Of a stretch of DNA of 64,000 bases, positions 8,630 to 16,623 are shown piece after piece. The stretch is from Streptomyces rubradiris (GTDB lineage Bacteria; Actinomycetota; Actinomycetes; Streptomycetales; Streptomycetaceae), in assembly GCF_016860525.1 (NCBI RefSeq), contig NZ_BNEA01000015.1, positions 4,700,001 to 4,764,000 of the forward strand. Direction: 5' to 3'. Under the pieces are notes generated by a model, which saw only the letters and a program-made list of their open reading frames with translations, was not told where the DNA came from and made no database searches. Every line of letters starts with the position of its first letter. Position 1 is the first letter of the stretch. The position numbers and the translations under genes were made by a program.

Positions 8630-9139
8630 CTAGCGGAGCCAGGGCAGGTCCGCACCCGCTTCCTTGGGCTGGAGGCCCTCGGCGACGATCTCCATGATCT
8701 CGCCGAGGGCCTTCTGCTGTTCCGGGCTCAGCCGGTCGAACAGCGCCTGGCGCACGGCGGCCACATGGCCGGGCGCGGTGCGCCGCAGCACCTCGGCGCC
8801 CTCGTCGGTGAGCACGGCGAACTGGCCGCGCTTGTCGGCGGGGCAGTCCTCCCGGCGGACCCAGCCGTTCTTCTCCAGCCGGGCGATGGCGTGCGAGAGC
8901 CGGGACCGGGTGATCTTCGCGTGCATCGCCAGCTCGGTCATCCGCAGCCGGCGGCGCGGTGCCTCGGCGAGGACGACGAGCAGGCCGTAGTAGACGTGCG
9001 GCATCCCCGCGTCGCGCTGGAGCTGCCGGTCGAGGTGGTCCTCCAGGAGGGTGGTGGCGTGCAGGTAGGCGCGCCAGACGTACTGTTCCTCGGCGGTCAG
9101 CCAGCGGGGCCCTGCGGCGGAGTCCGGTGCCTTGTTCAT
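8630..9139 (-). CDS. MarR-family transcriptional regulator
   Basis: 169 residues. The winged-helix core spans about residues 60-125: recognition helix KITRSRLSHAIARLEKNGWVRRE followed by the wing DCPADKRGQFAVLTDEG, the classic MarR 'D-x-R-x' wing. It is transcribed divergently from the dioxygenase gene across a 108-bp gap that holds two inverted-repeat motifs, so it probably represses both genes and is released by an aromatic or oxidant ligand. The gene is also convergent with the DHA2 pump. Confidence 0.92.
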   Translation of the reverse strand: MNKAPDSAAGPRWLTAEEQYVWRAYLHATTLLEDHLDRQLQRDAGMPHVYYGLLVVLAEAPRRRLRMTELAMHAKITRSRLSHAIARLEKNGWVRREDCPADKRGQFAVLTDEGAEVLRRTAPGHVAAVRQALFDRLSPEQQKALGEIMEIVAEGLQPKEAGADLPWLR

Positions 9140-9162
9140 GTATCCACTCTACGAGGCGGCTT

Positions 9163-9217
9163 CTTGAAACTTGAACAAGCGACGGGTAGGGTTCCGGGCT
9201 GAAACTTTAGAGTTCAA
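9163..9217. promoter_or_regulatory. Paired MarR-type operator motifs in divergent promoter
   Basis: Two related AT-rich inverted repeats sit between the marR and dioxygenase genes. One is CTTGAAACTTGAACAAG at 9163-9179. The other is TGAAACTTTAGAGTTCAA at 9200-9217. Both contain TTGAAnnn / TTCAA half-sites characteristic of MarR-family operators and stand out from the GC-rich surroundings. Confidence 0.55.
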
Positions 9218-9247
9218 GCAGGGTTCAGATCCCCGGGAGCCGCCTCG

Positions 9248-10039
9248 ATGTCCGCCACCGCCCACGAGCGCATGCCCGCCCTGTACCTCAGCCACGGCGC
9301 CCCGCCGCTCGCCGACGACCCGGTCTGGCCCGGCCAGCTCGCCGCCTGGGCCGCCGCCCTGCCCCGTCCCCGCGCCGTCCTCATGGTCTCCGCCCACTGG
9401 GAGGAGGCCCCGCTCGCCCTCGGTGCGGTCGAGACCGTCCCGCTCGTCTACGACTTCTGGGGCTTCCCCGAGCGTTACTACACGGTCCGCTACGCCGCTC
9501 CGGGCGCCCCCGCGCTCGCCGACTCCGTCCGCAAGCTGTTGCGCGCCCCCGGGCTCCCCGTACAGGACATCCCCGACCGGGGCCTCGACCACGGCGCCTA
9601 CGTCCCGCTCGTCGAGATGTACCCGGACGCCGACATCCCCGTCCTGCAGATCTCCCTGCCCACCCTCGACCCGGTCCGCCTGATGGACCTCGGCCGCAGG
9701 CTCGCCACGCTGCGCGACGAGGGCGTGCTGATCGTCGGCTCCGGCTTCTTCACCCACAACCTCGCCGCCCTGCGGCACACCGGACCGGGCGTGCCGAGCT
9801 GGTCGGCGGAGTTCGACGACTGGGGCCGGCGCGCCCTGGAAGCCCGCGACTGGGACGCCCTGCTCGACTTCCAGGACAAGGCCCCGGCCGGCCGCTACGC
9901 CCATCCGCGCACCGAACACTTCGCCCCGCTCTTCGTCACCATGGGCGCGGCGGAGGCCGGCGGCGAACTGGATGAACAGAAGTCGGTGATCGACGGGTTC
10001 TGGATGGGAATGGCGAAGCGGTCCGTGCAGTTCGGATGA
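9248..10039 (+). CDS. LigB-type extradiol dioxygenase (DODA/YgiD family)
   Basis: 263 residues, the usual length for class III extradiol dioxygenases of the DODA/YgiD type. The non-haem metal ligands are recognisable as His in LYLSHGAPP (about residue 16), in SAHWEE (about 49), and the later HGAYVPL (about 119) and GSGFFTHNL (about 172) motifs. These enzymes open catechol-type rings such as DOPA. The gene is divergent from a MarR regulator, the usual arrangement for inducible aromatic degradation or quinone protection. The natural substrate cannot be read from the sequence. Confidence 0.88.
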   Translation: MSATAHERMPALYLSHGAPPLADDPVWPGQLAAWAAALPRPRAVLMVSAHWEEAPLALGAVETVPLVYDFWGFPERYYTVRYAAPGAPALADSVRKLLRAPGLPVQDIPDRGLDHGAYVPLVEMYPDADIPVLQISLPTLDPVRLMDLGRRLATLRDEGVLIVGSGFFTHNLAALRHTGPGVPSWSAEFDDWGRRALEARDWDALLDFQDKAPAGRYAHPRTEHFAPLFVTMGAAEAGGELDEQKSVIDGFWMGMAKRSVQFG

Positions 10040-10066
10040 GAAGCGGCCCCGGGTGGAGCGCCCCGC

Positions 10067-10585
10067 TCAGAGTTCCTTCTCGTACCAGGCCACGTCCCAG
10101 TAGCGGCCGAACTTGCGGCCGACCTCGTGGAACGTGCCCACGTGCCGGAAGCCGAAGCGGGCGTGCAGCCGCTCGGAGGGCTCGTTGGGCTGGGCGATCC
10201 CCGCGTAGGCGCGGTGGACGTCCTGTCCGGCCAGGGCCTTGAACAGGGCGTCGTAGAGCAGCGTGCCGATGCCGCGCCGGCCCGCTTCGGGGGCGACGTA
10301 CACCGAGGTCTCCACGGACGTGCCGTACGCCGGCTTCGGCCGGTAGGGGCTGGAGGTGGCGTAGCCCAGGATCCGCCGTGAGCGGGCGTCCTCGGCAACC
10401 ATCAGCCGGTGCGGGCCGTCTTCAGGGTGGGAGAGCAGCCAGGGGCGGCGCTCCGCGGGAGTGAACACCGCGGTGTCGAATGTGATGGCCGTCTCACGGA
10501 CGTAGTGGTTGTAGATCGCCGTCAGGGCGTCGAGGTCCCCCTCGATTCCCGGCCTGACCTGGACTTCGGCATCTTCCGGCGGCAT
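10067..10585 (-). CDS. GNAT N-acetyltransferase, phosphinothricin-acetyltransferase type
   Basis: 172 residues with the whole GNAT fold: the N-terminal IYNHYVRETAITFD is the hallmark start of the PAT/Bar subgroup, and the acetyl-CoA loop is VYVAPEAGRRGIGTLLYDAL, followed by the conserved LHARFGFRHVGTFHEVGRKFGRYWDVAWYEK. Homologues acetylate phosphinothricin, methionine sulfone or similar amines; many chromosomal copies act mainly on methionine derivatives. It is convergent with the dioxygenase (27-bp gap) and divergent from hrdD. Confidence 0.88.
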   Translation of the reverse strand: MPPEDAEVQVRPGIEGDLDALTAIYNHYVRETAITFDTAVFTPAERRPWLLSHPEDGPHRLMVAEDARSRRILGYATSSPYRPKPAYGTSVETSVYVAPEAGRRGIGTLLYDALFKALAGQDVHRAYAGIAQPNEPSERLHARFGFRHVGTFHEVGRKFGRYWDVAWYEKEL

Positions 10586-10644
10586 CTCGCCTCCCCGTGT
10601 GGCGGACAGGGTACTGCATGATCAGAAAAATCGCGGGCCGGGTT

Positions 10645-10672
10645 GGGAATTCTGTCCTGATTCCAGTCGTTG
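10645..10672 (+). promoter_or_regulatory. SigR-type promoter of hrdD
   Basis: GGGAAT at 10645-10650 and GTTG at 10669-10672, separated by exactly 18 bp, match the SigR consensus (GGGAAT-N18-GTT) of Streptomyces. The hrdD start codon follows about 105 bp later. In S. coelicolor hrdD is, from the literature I recall, a direct target of the thiol-oxidative-stress sigma factor SigR. Confidence 0.85.
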
Positions 10673-10776
10673 TTTCCCTCGGATGCAGGGCACTCGGAGA
10701 GAGTCCCAGAGACAGCCCCTTCAGTGCCGCGCGTTCGCAGGACCACCCGCCCGACCACCATCGCAAGGGAGCACGC

Positions 10777-11775
10777 ATGGCAACCCGTGCCGTCGCCCGT
10801 CGTCAGTCCGCCACCGGCGAGACGGCCGACTCGGCAAGCAGTGTTCGCGCTCATGGCGGCGAGATCGCAGACCGCGACCTGGTCGGCATGTACCTGGACG
10901 AGATCGCGCGTACGCCGCTGCTCGACGCCGCCAAGGAAGTCGAGCTGTCCCAGACCATCGAGGCGGGTGTCTTCGCGCAGCAGGTGCTCGACGGCGAGGA
11001 GGAGTCCCGCACGGACGCCACCCGCGAGGAGCTTGAGGCCCTGGTGGCCGCCGGTGAGCGCGCCAAGGATGTCTTCATCCGCTCCAACCTCCGCCTGGTC
11101 GTCGCGGTCGCCCGGCGCTACCCGCGCAGCGGCCTGCCCCTGCTGGACCTGATCCAGGAGGGCAACGCCGGCCTGGTGCGCGCCGTGGAGAAGTTCGACT
11201 ACCGCAAGGGCTTCAAGTTCTCGACGTACGCCACCTGGTGGATCCGTCAGGCCATCACCCGCTCCATCGCCGACCAGTCCCGCACGATCCGGCTCCCCGT
11301 CCACCTGGTGGAGGAGCTGGGCCGCATCCGCCGGGTCCAGCGCGAGTTCAACCGCGAGCACGGCCGTGACCCGGAGCCCGCGGAGGTCGCCGCCGAGCTG
11401 GGCTCGACGCCGGAGCGCGTCGTCGATGTCCTGGACTGGGCCCGCGACCCGGTCTCGCTGAACATGTCGGTGGACGACGAGGGCGAGACCCAGTTCGGCG
11501 ACCTGCTGGAGGACACCTCGGCGGTCTCCCCGGAGCAGTCGGTCCTCACCCTGCTGCGCAGTGAGGAACTGGACGACCTGATCGGCCGCCTGGACCAGCG
11601 CACGGCCTCCATCATCAAGATGCGGTACGGCATCGAGGACGGCCGCGAGCGCACCCTGACCGAGGTCGGCAAGGAGCACGGACTGACCCGTGAGCGGATC
11701 CGGCAGATCGAGAAGCACGCGCTGCTGGAGCTGAAGAAGCTGGCCCGCGACACGGGGTTCGACGCGGCGGCGTGA
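10777..11775 (+). CDS. hrdD: RNA polymerase sigma factor HrdD (group 2)
   Basis: 332 residues, the expected size of HrdD. Region 1.2 begins at DLVGMYLDEIARTPLLDA; regions 2.3-2.4 read YRKGFKFSTYATWWIRQAITRSIADQ, nearly identical to principal sigma factors; region 3 follows; region 4.2 is the HTH TLTEVGKEHGLTRERIRQIE. It is a non-essential paralogue of the principal sigma factor HrdB, recognising similar promoters. ATG 10777 is chosen because AAGGGA lies 6 bp upstream. Expression is expected under thiol oxidation through the SigR-type promoter at 10645. The next gene downstream on the same strand is a TetR gene, 520 bp away, with a hairpin between. Confidence 0.97.
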   Translation: MATRAVARRQSATGETADSASSVRAHGGEIADRDLVGMYLDEIARTPLLDAAKEVELSQTIEAGVFAQQVLDGEEESRTDATREELEALVAAGERAKDVFIRSNLRLVVAVARRYPRSGLPLLDLIQEGNAGLVRAVEKFDYRKGFKFSTYATWWIRQAITRSIADQSRTIRLPVHLVEELGRIRRVQREFNREHGRDPEPAEVAAELGSTPERVVDVLDWARDPVSLNMSVDDEGETQFGDLLEDTSAVSPEQSVLTLLRSEELDDLIGRLDQRTASIIKMRYGIEDGRERTLTEVGKEHGLTRERIRQIEKHALLELKKLARDTGFDAAA

Positions 11776-11776
11776 C

Positions 11777-11796
11777 GGCGGGCCCCGGGGCCCGCC
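11777..11796 (+). terminator. hrdD terminator hairpin
   Basis: A perfect palindrome (arms GGCGGGCCCC and GGGGCCCGCC) starts just after the hrdD stop codon at 11773-11775. It has no U tract and fits the GC-rich terminators of Streptomyces. Confidence 0.5.
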
Positions 11797-12294
11797 CCGT
11801 AGGGGAAGCGTTCCGGGGCGCACCGCGTGACGCGGTGCGCGCGCCGGGTGGTGCGGGTGGCGAAAGACGGCGCAAACATGGCGCGGTCCCGTCGCTTCAA
11901 CGGCCGGGCCCGAGGGAACAACCCTTCCGGGCCCGCAAGCGGGTCCGGGGCCGCACTCCCCACACCCCCACATCGCGATCCCTGGCCGACGACGACGCCG
12001 GCCGCCCCACGAGAAGCCACGTCCCGACGCGAACCCCCCCGGCGCCGGGACCTCCCGAGCCGGGCTTCGGCGCCTATCCCCCCCCGGGCGTCGGAGCCCG
12101 GCCTCCCTCTTTTCCGGGGTCTGTTTTCCGGGTCTGTCCGTTTTCCGGTTCGTCCGACGAGGTGCTGTCCGTGCCTGGGAGCTTCCGCGTCCCGCGAGGG
12201 CCCCGGGTACTGGAACGGCGGCCCACCCCGTACCTGAACCCCGGGGTGGACCGCCGGATGGCAGATTCTGCCACACGGGCATAGCCTGCCGGGC
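11797..12294. other. Long intergenic region between hrdD and TetR gene
   Basis: About 500 bp in which I see no believable gene. Reading frames cross it on both strands but lack ribosome sites and family features. Three near-copies of TTTTCCGG(G) start at about 12110, 12124 and 12141 within a pyrimidine-rich stretch. The end (12250-12290) carries the probable promoter of the TetR gene. The length is unusual for this gene-dense genome and leaves room for a long leader or a small RNA. Confidence 0.4.
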
Positions 12295-13089
12295 ATGAGC
12301 ACCACCCAAACCCCCGCCCACCAGCCGTTTTCCGTCTCCGCGCCGGTGTCCCTCACCGAACGCCGGAAGGCCGAGACACGGATGGAGATCGCCCGGGCGG
12401 CGGCGGCCCTCTTCGTCCGGCAGGGCCTGCGGGCGACCCGCGCCGAGGACATCGCCCAGGCCGCGGGCATCGCCCCGCGCACGTTCTACCGCTATTTCGC
12501 CACCAAGGAGGAGGCGGTCGCCCCCCTCTACGCCGCCGGAGCCCGGCGCTGGATCGAGGCGGTCCGCACGGCCCCGGCCGGCCTGCCCGTCCCGCAGGCC
12601 CTGGAACACGCCGTCCGCCACACCCTCACCCCCGGCCTCGGCGTCTCCGCCGCGTCCTGGGAGTGGCTGCGCACCCTGGTCCGCCTGGCCGACACCAGTC
12701 CGGCCCTGCGCAAGGTCTGGGCGGAGGTGTGCCTGTCGTCGGAGGGCGCGCTGGCGGAGATCCTCGCGGCCCGGGAGAGCGGCCCGACGGCACCGGCGCC
12801 CCAGGGCGCCCCGGCTCCGGCGCGGCCCGGCGGCGTGGAGTGCGGCAGCCCGGAACCGGCAGGGTCCGGCGCGGAGCGCGGCACCCAGGGCCCGGCGCTC
12901 ACCCCGCGGCTCCGGTTCGCGGCGGCCGTGGCCGGGGCCGCCGTACGCGTCGCCGTGGAGTCCTGGGCCGGAACGGCGGCCCGCCCCACCGGCCCCGAGG
13001 GCCCGGCGAGCCTGGCCGTACGCAACCTGCGCGCGCTACGGGACTTCGAGTGGCTCGGGAACCCGCCTTGCGCCCCTGAGATCCCCTAG
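12295..13089 (+). CDS. TetR-family regulator (SCO3201-like)
   Basis: 264 residues. The HTH lies at about residues 25-70 (LRATRAEDIAQAAGIAPRTFYRYFATKEEA). A low-complexity Pro/Gly/Ala-rich insertion (about 165-205) interrupts the ligand domain and looks like a locally expanded loop. Position next to hrdD and overall sequence match what I recall as SCO3201 of S. coelicolor, whose overexpression blocks antibiotic production and sporulation. Orthology is inferred from synteny. The gene is convergent with the WYL regulator, with stops 5 bp apart. Confidence 0.88.
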   Translation: MSTTQTPAHQPFSVSAPVSLTERRKAETRMEIARAAAALFVRQGLRATRAEDIAQAAGIAPRTFYRYFATKEEAVAPLYAAGARRWIEAVRTAPAGLPVPQALEHAVRHTLTPGLGVSAASWEWLRTLVRLADTSPALRKVWAEVCLSSEGALAEILAARESGPTAPAPQGAPAPARPGGVECGSPEPAGSGAERGTQGPALTPRLRFAAAVAGAAVRVAVESWAGTAARPTGPEGPASLAVRNLRALRDFEWLGNPPCAPEIP

Positions 13090-13094
13090 GTCTC

Positions 13095-14096
13095 CTAGGT
13101 TCCGTACGGCCCTTCCGGCCCGGCGTTCGCCGCCCTGGTCAGGCGGTCGCCCAACCGTCGTACGCACTCCGCCAGTCCGCCCGGCCCGCGCACCGCGAAC
13201 TCCACCTCCGTCATCGCCAGCCGGACCGCCAGCCACTCCATGGGGTCGCCCGTGGTGCCCCGCAGGACGCAGCCGCCCGTGCCGTCGTCCTCGGGCACCC
13301 CGAGCCAGGCGGGAAGGCGCGCGGAGACCTGTTCCGCGGGCGCGGCGAACCGCACCTCGAAGGCGTACGTCTCCTGGCGCCCGTGGATGGACTGCCGCAG
13401 GTACTCGGCGGCGCTCCCCGTCGGCGGTTCCCGCGGCGCGAACCGGACGCCGGTCGCGAGCGGTTCGCTCACCCGGTCCACCCGGAAGGTGCGCCAGTCC
13501 GCCCGGTCGACGTCGTAGGCCACCAGGTACCAGCGCCGTCCCGTCGACACCAGCCGGTGCGGCTCGGTCAGCCGGCGGGAGGCGCTGCCGTCCTTGTCGC
13601 GGTAGGCGAACCGCAGCCGTTCGTGCCCCGCCACCGTGGACGCCATCACGGTCAGCGTCTCCGGCGCGATGCCCGGCCCGTCGCCGAGGGTCAGCGGTGT
13701 CGTCGCGGCCTGGAGCGTGGACACCCGGTGGCGCAGCCGGGACGGCAGCACCTGCTCCAGCTTGGCCAGCGCCCGTACGGCCGCCTCGTCCACCCCCTCG
13801 ATGGCGTGCCCGGCACCGGCCCGCAGCCCCACCGCGATCGCCACGGCCTCCTCGTCGTCCAGCACCAGCGGTGGCATCGCCTTGCCCGCGACCAGCCGGT
13901 ACCCGCCGTCCGCGCCCCGCGTCGCCTGCACCGGATACCCGAGCTCCCGCAGCCGGTCCACATCCCGCCGCACGGTCCGCCGGGACACCCCCAGCCGGTC
14001 GGCCAGCTCACCCCCGGGCCACTCCCGGGGCGTCTGGAGCAGGGACAGCAGCTGAAGCAGCCGGGCGGGCGTGTCGGTCGTCATGGCTGTGAGCAT
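13095..14096 (-). CDS. WYL-domain HTH transcriptional regulator (YafY/DeoR-like)
   Basis: 333 residues. The N-terminal HTH_11 domain (about residues 10-65; ELADRLGVSRRTVRRDVDRLRELGYPVQ) is followed by the WYL sensor domain (about 145-230; RLTEPHRLVSTGRRWYLVAYD) and a WCX C-terminal extension. WYL proteins sense nucleic acids or small ligands and usually repress neighbouring genes. The start at 14096 is preferred because AGGTG precedes it; an in-frame ATG at 14084 is the alternative. It is transcribed away from an MFS pump, and a perfect inverted repeat lies only 4 bp before this start codon, implying tight autoregulation. Confidence 0.9.
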   Translation of the reverse strand: MLTAMTTDTPARLLQLLSLLQTPREWPGGELADRLGVSRRTVRRDVDRLRELGYPVQATRGADGGYRLVAGKAMPPLVLDDEEAVAIAVGLRAGAGHAIEGVDEAAVRALAKLEQVLPSRLRHRVSTLQAATTPLTLGDGPGIAPETLTVMASTVAGHERLRFAYRDKDGSASRRLTEPHRLVSTGRRWYLVAYDVDRADWRTFRVDRVSEPLATGVRFAPREPPTGSAAEYLRQSIHGRQETYAFEVRFAAPAEQVSARLPAWLGVPEDDGTGGCVLRGTTGDPMEWLAVRLAMTEVEFAVRGPGGLAECVRRLGDRLTRAANAGPEGPYGT

Positions 14097-14100
14097 GCCG

Positions 14101-14131
14101 CACCTATAGGTCAAGAGCTGACCTATAGGTG
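14101..14131. promoter_or_regulatory. Perfect 13-bp inverted-repeat operator between WYL regulator and MFS pump
   Basis: Arms CACCTATAGGTCA (14101-14113) and TGACCTATAGGTG (14119-14131) are exact reverse complements around the 5-bp spacer AGAGC. Each arm itself contains the 10-bp palindrome ACCTATAGGT. It fills most of the 51-bp gap between the divergent starts, overlaps any possible -10 element (TATAGG on each strand), and is the obvious binding site for the WYL regulator. Confidence 0.85.
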
Positions 14132-14147
14132 CCCTAGGTTTCCCCTC

Positions 14148-15674
14148 ATGACCACTCCGACGGCGCTCTCCGCCCCACCTCACGACCGAACCCGCTGGCT
14201 GGCCCTGGCCATCGTCATGACCGCGGCCTTCATGGACCTCGTGGACGTGACGATCGTCAACATCGCCATCCCGTCCATCCAGCGGAACGAACACGCCTCG
14301 GTGGGCCAGATCCAGTGGATAACCGCCGGCTACGCCCTCGCCTTCGCCGCCGGCCTGATCACCGGCGGCCGGCTCGGCGACATCCACGGCCGCAAGCGGG
14401 TGTTCCTCGCCGGCATCGGCGGCTTCACCCTCGCCTCCGCCCTGTGCGGCTTCGCGGCGAACCCGGAGATGCTCGTCGCCTCCCGCTTCCTCCAGGGCGG
14501 CATGGCCGCGCTGATGGTGCCGCAGGTGCTGTCGATCGTGCACGCCACCTTCCCCGCCCACGAACGCGGCAAGGTCTTCGGCCTGTTCGGCGCGATCGTC
14601 GGCCTCGGTGCGGTGTCCGGCCCGCTGCTCGGCGCGCTGCTGACGGAGTGGAACCTGTTCGGCCTCGAATGGCGGCCCATCTTCCTCATCAACCTGCCCG
14701 TCGGCGTGCTCGCCTGGCTGCTGGGCCGCCGGTTCATCACCGAGTCCCGTGCCCCGAAGGCGCTGAAGCTGGACCTCGTCGGGGTCGCCCTGGTCACGCT
14801 GGGCCTGCTCATGCTGCTCTACCCGCTGACCCGCGGGCGCGAGCTGGGCTGGCCGCTGTGGGGGTACCTCTCGATGGCCGGCGCCCTCCTCGTCTTCGCG
14901 GCCCTGGTGGCGTACGAGCGGCGCAAGGCGGCGCGGGACGGCTCCCCGCTGGTCGAGCTGTCGCTGTTCCGGGTGAAGAGCTTCGCCGCCGGTATCGCCG
15001 TACAGACCGTGTTCGGGGTCGCGCTCGGCATCTTCTTCCTGGTCTGGACGCTGTACATGCAGATCGGCCTGGGCTGGAGCCCGCTGCGGGCCGGGCTGAC
15101 CGGGGTGCCGTTCTCGCTCGCGGTGTCCACGGCGGCCGGGCTGTCGGTGCAGCGACTGGTTCCGCGGTTCGGCCGCAAGGTGCTCCAGACGGGCGCGCTG
15201 GTGATGGGCGCGGGCGTGCTGCTCTACCTGTGGGAGGCCGACCACTACGGCCTCGCCATCGCCTCCTGGCAGATGGCCCTGCCGCTGGTCGTGATGGGTC
15301 TCGGCATGGGCCTGATCGTCGCCCCGCTGACCGACGCGGTGCTCTCCGAGGTGCCGCGCGAGCACGCCGGTTCCGCGTCCGGGCTGATCAACACCGTGCA
15401 GCAGATGGGCAACGCGCTCGGGCTGGGGCTGGTGTCGGTGGTCTTCTACGGGCAGATCGGCGACCGGCTCGCCGCCGCCCAGGTCGGCCCGGCCTTCGTG
15501 CACGCCTTCCAGCACGCGCTGTGGTACGTCGCCGGGATCATGGGCGCGATCTTCCTGCTGATGTGCGCCCTGCCGAAGCGCCCGGCCCAGCACGTGGAGG
15601 GCGCGGGGGAGGAGACGCCGGCGGAGGAGACGCCGGCGCCGGAACGGGAGCCCGAGCCGCAGCCGGCGGGCTGA
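14148..15674 (+). CDS. MFS drug:H+ antiporter, DHA2 family
   Basis: 508 residues, about 14 TM helices, with N-terminal MDLVDVTIVNIAIPSI, motif A GGRLGDIHGRKRVFL and motif B ASRFLQGGMAALMVPQ. The cytoplasmic tail is acidic and Pro-rich with the repeat EETPA. It is the second DHA2 pump in the window but not a near copy of the first. The ATG lies only 16 bp past the operator, and no Shine-Dalgarno is visible, so the mRNA may have a very short leader. It is expected to be repressed by the divergent WYL protein. Substrate unknown. Confidence 0.92.
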   Translation: MTTPTALSAPPHDRTRWLALAIVMTAAFMDLVDVTIVNIAIPSIQRNEHASVGQIQWITAGYALAFAAGLITGGRLGDIHGRKRVFLAGIGGFTLASALCGFAANPEMLVASRFLQGGMAALMVPQVLSIVHATFPAHERGKVFGLFGAIVGLGAVSGPLLGALLTEWNLFGLEWRPIFLINLPVGVLAWLLGRRFITESRAPKALKLDLVGVALVTLGLLMLLYPLTRGRELGWPLWGYLSMAGALLVFAALVAYERRKAARDGSPLVELSLFRVKSFAAGIAVQTVFGVALGIFFLVWTLYMQIGLGWSPLRAGLTGVPFSLAVSTAAGLSVQRLVPRFGRKVLQTGALVMGAGVLLYLWEADHYGLAIASWQMALPLVVMGLGMGLIVAPLTDAVLSEVPREHAGSASGLINTVQQMGNALGLGLVSVVFYGQIGDRLAAAQVGPAFVHAFQHALWYVAGIMGAIFLLMCALPKRPAQHVEGAGEETPAEETPAPEREPEPQPAG

Positions 15675-15676
15675 CC

Positions 15677-15729
15677 GCGTACGACGAGGGGCCCGGCACC
15701 GGAGAGGTGCCGGGCCCCTCGTCGTACGC
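15677..15729 (+). terminator. Long perfect terminator hairpin
   Basis: A 24-bp perfect stem (arms 15677-15700 and 15706-15729, beginning GCGTACGACGAGG and ending its reverse complement) closes on the 5-nt loop GGAGA, starting two bases after the MFS stop. It is one of the longest uninterrupted stems in the window and separates the pump gene from the fructose operon. Confidence 0.85.
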
Positions 15730-15861
15730 CCGCACGCGACCGGGTCCGGCCGGAAGTCCGTTCATGCCCGATTGAAGTCCGAGCCTGTTTACTTTCCGGA
15801 TATCCAGACGTAGCCTCCCTGAGAAACCACACGTTCGGGCACGAGGCGGAGGCGAACGGAC

Positions 15862-16623
15862 ATGTACGCACCGGAGCGGCAGCAGGAGATCCTCCGGCTC
15901 GCCCGGGACGGCGGCCGGGTGGACGTGCTGTCGCTGGCCGAGGCGTTCCAGGTCACCGCGGAGACGATCCGCCGCGACCTGAAGGCCCTCGACCGCGCCG
16001 GTCTGGTCCGCCGGGTGCACGGCGGTGCCATCCCGGCCGGCCGCTTCGACTTCGAGCCGGACCTCGCCGAGCGCGAGTCCACCGCCGCCGACGAGAAGGA
16101 CCGCATCGCCAGGGCGGCCCTCGCCGAACTGCCCGCCGAGGGCACGGTGATCCTCGACGCCGGTACGACGGTGGCCCGCCTCGCCGCCACCGTCCCGCTG
16201 GAGGCGTCCCTCACCGTCGTCACGCACAGCCTGCCCATCGCCGCCCGGCTCGCCGACCACCCGGGCATCCAGCTCCACCTGGTCGGCGGCCGGGTACGGC
16301 ACCGCACGCGCGCCGCCGTGGACGCCTGGGCGCTGCGCGCGTACGGCGAGATCCGCGCCGACGTGCTGTTCGTCGCCGCCAACGGCTTCTCCGCCGAGCA
16401 CGGGCTGACCACCCCCGACCTCGCCGAGGCGGCGGTCAAACGGGCCGCGGTCGGCGCCGCGCGGCGGGTGGTGCTGCTGGCCGACTCCGGCAAGCACGGC
16501 CAGGAGCACTTCGCCCGCTTCGGCGGCCTGGGCGATGTGGACCTGCTGATCACCGACAGCGGGCTGAGCCCGGACGACGCCGCCGCCATCGAGCGCGGCG
16601 GCACGGAAGTAGTGCGCGCATGA
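15862..16623 (+). CDS. fruR: DeoR-family fructose operon regulator
   Basis: 253 residues. The DeoR HTH (residues about 6-57) reads RQQEILRLARDGG...VTAETIRRDLKALDRAGLVRRVHGGA; the C-terminal sugar-phosphate sensor has the phosphosugar-isomerase-like core (VILDAGTTVARLA, TVVTHSLPIA, NGFSAEHGLTTPD). It is first gene of fruR-fruK-fruA and overlaps fruK by 4 bp (ATGA), so translation is coupled. By family it represses the operon until fructose 1-phosphate binds. The 133-bp gap upstream, after the long terminator, must hold the operon promoter. Confidence 0.92.
   Translation: MYAPERQQEILRLARDGGRVDVLSLAEAFQVTAETIRRDLKALDRAGLVRRVHGGAIPAGRFDFEPDLAERESTAADEKDRIARAALAELPAEGTVILDAGTTVARLAATVPLEASLTVVTHSLPIAARLADHPGIQLHLVGGRVRHRTRAAVDAWALRAYGEIRADVLFVAANGFSAEHGLTTPDLAEAAVKRAAVGAARRVVLLADSGKHGQEHFARFGGLGDVDLLITDSGLSPDDAAAIERGGTEVVRA

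Noticed and set aside
11247..12482. Minus-strand 411-codon frame over the hrdD-TetR gap
   Set aside because: Mostly antisense to hrdD, low-complexity, no ribosome site; the part in the gap has no recognisable motif.
13095..15593. 832-codon minus-strand frame through the MFS gene into the WYL regulator
   Set aside because: Only the last 333 codons, from 14096, carry the WYL regulator. The upstream part is antisense to a clear transporter, rich in His/Gln/Arg and without homology features.
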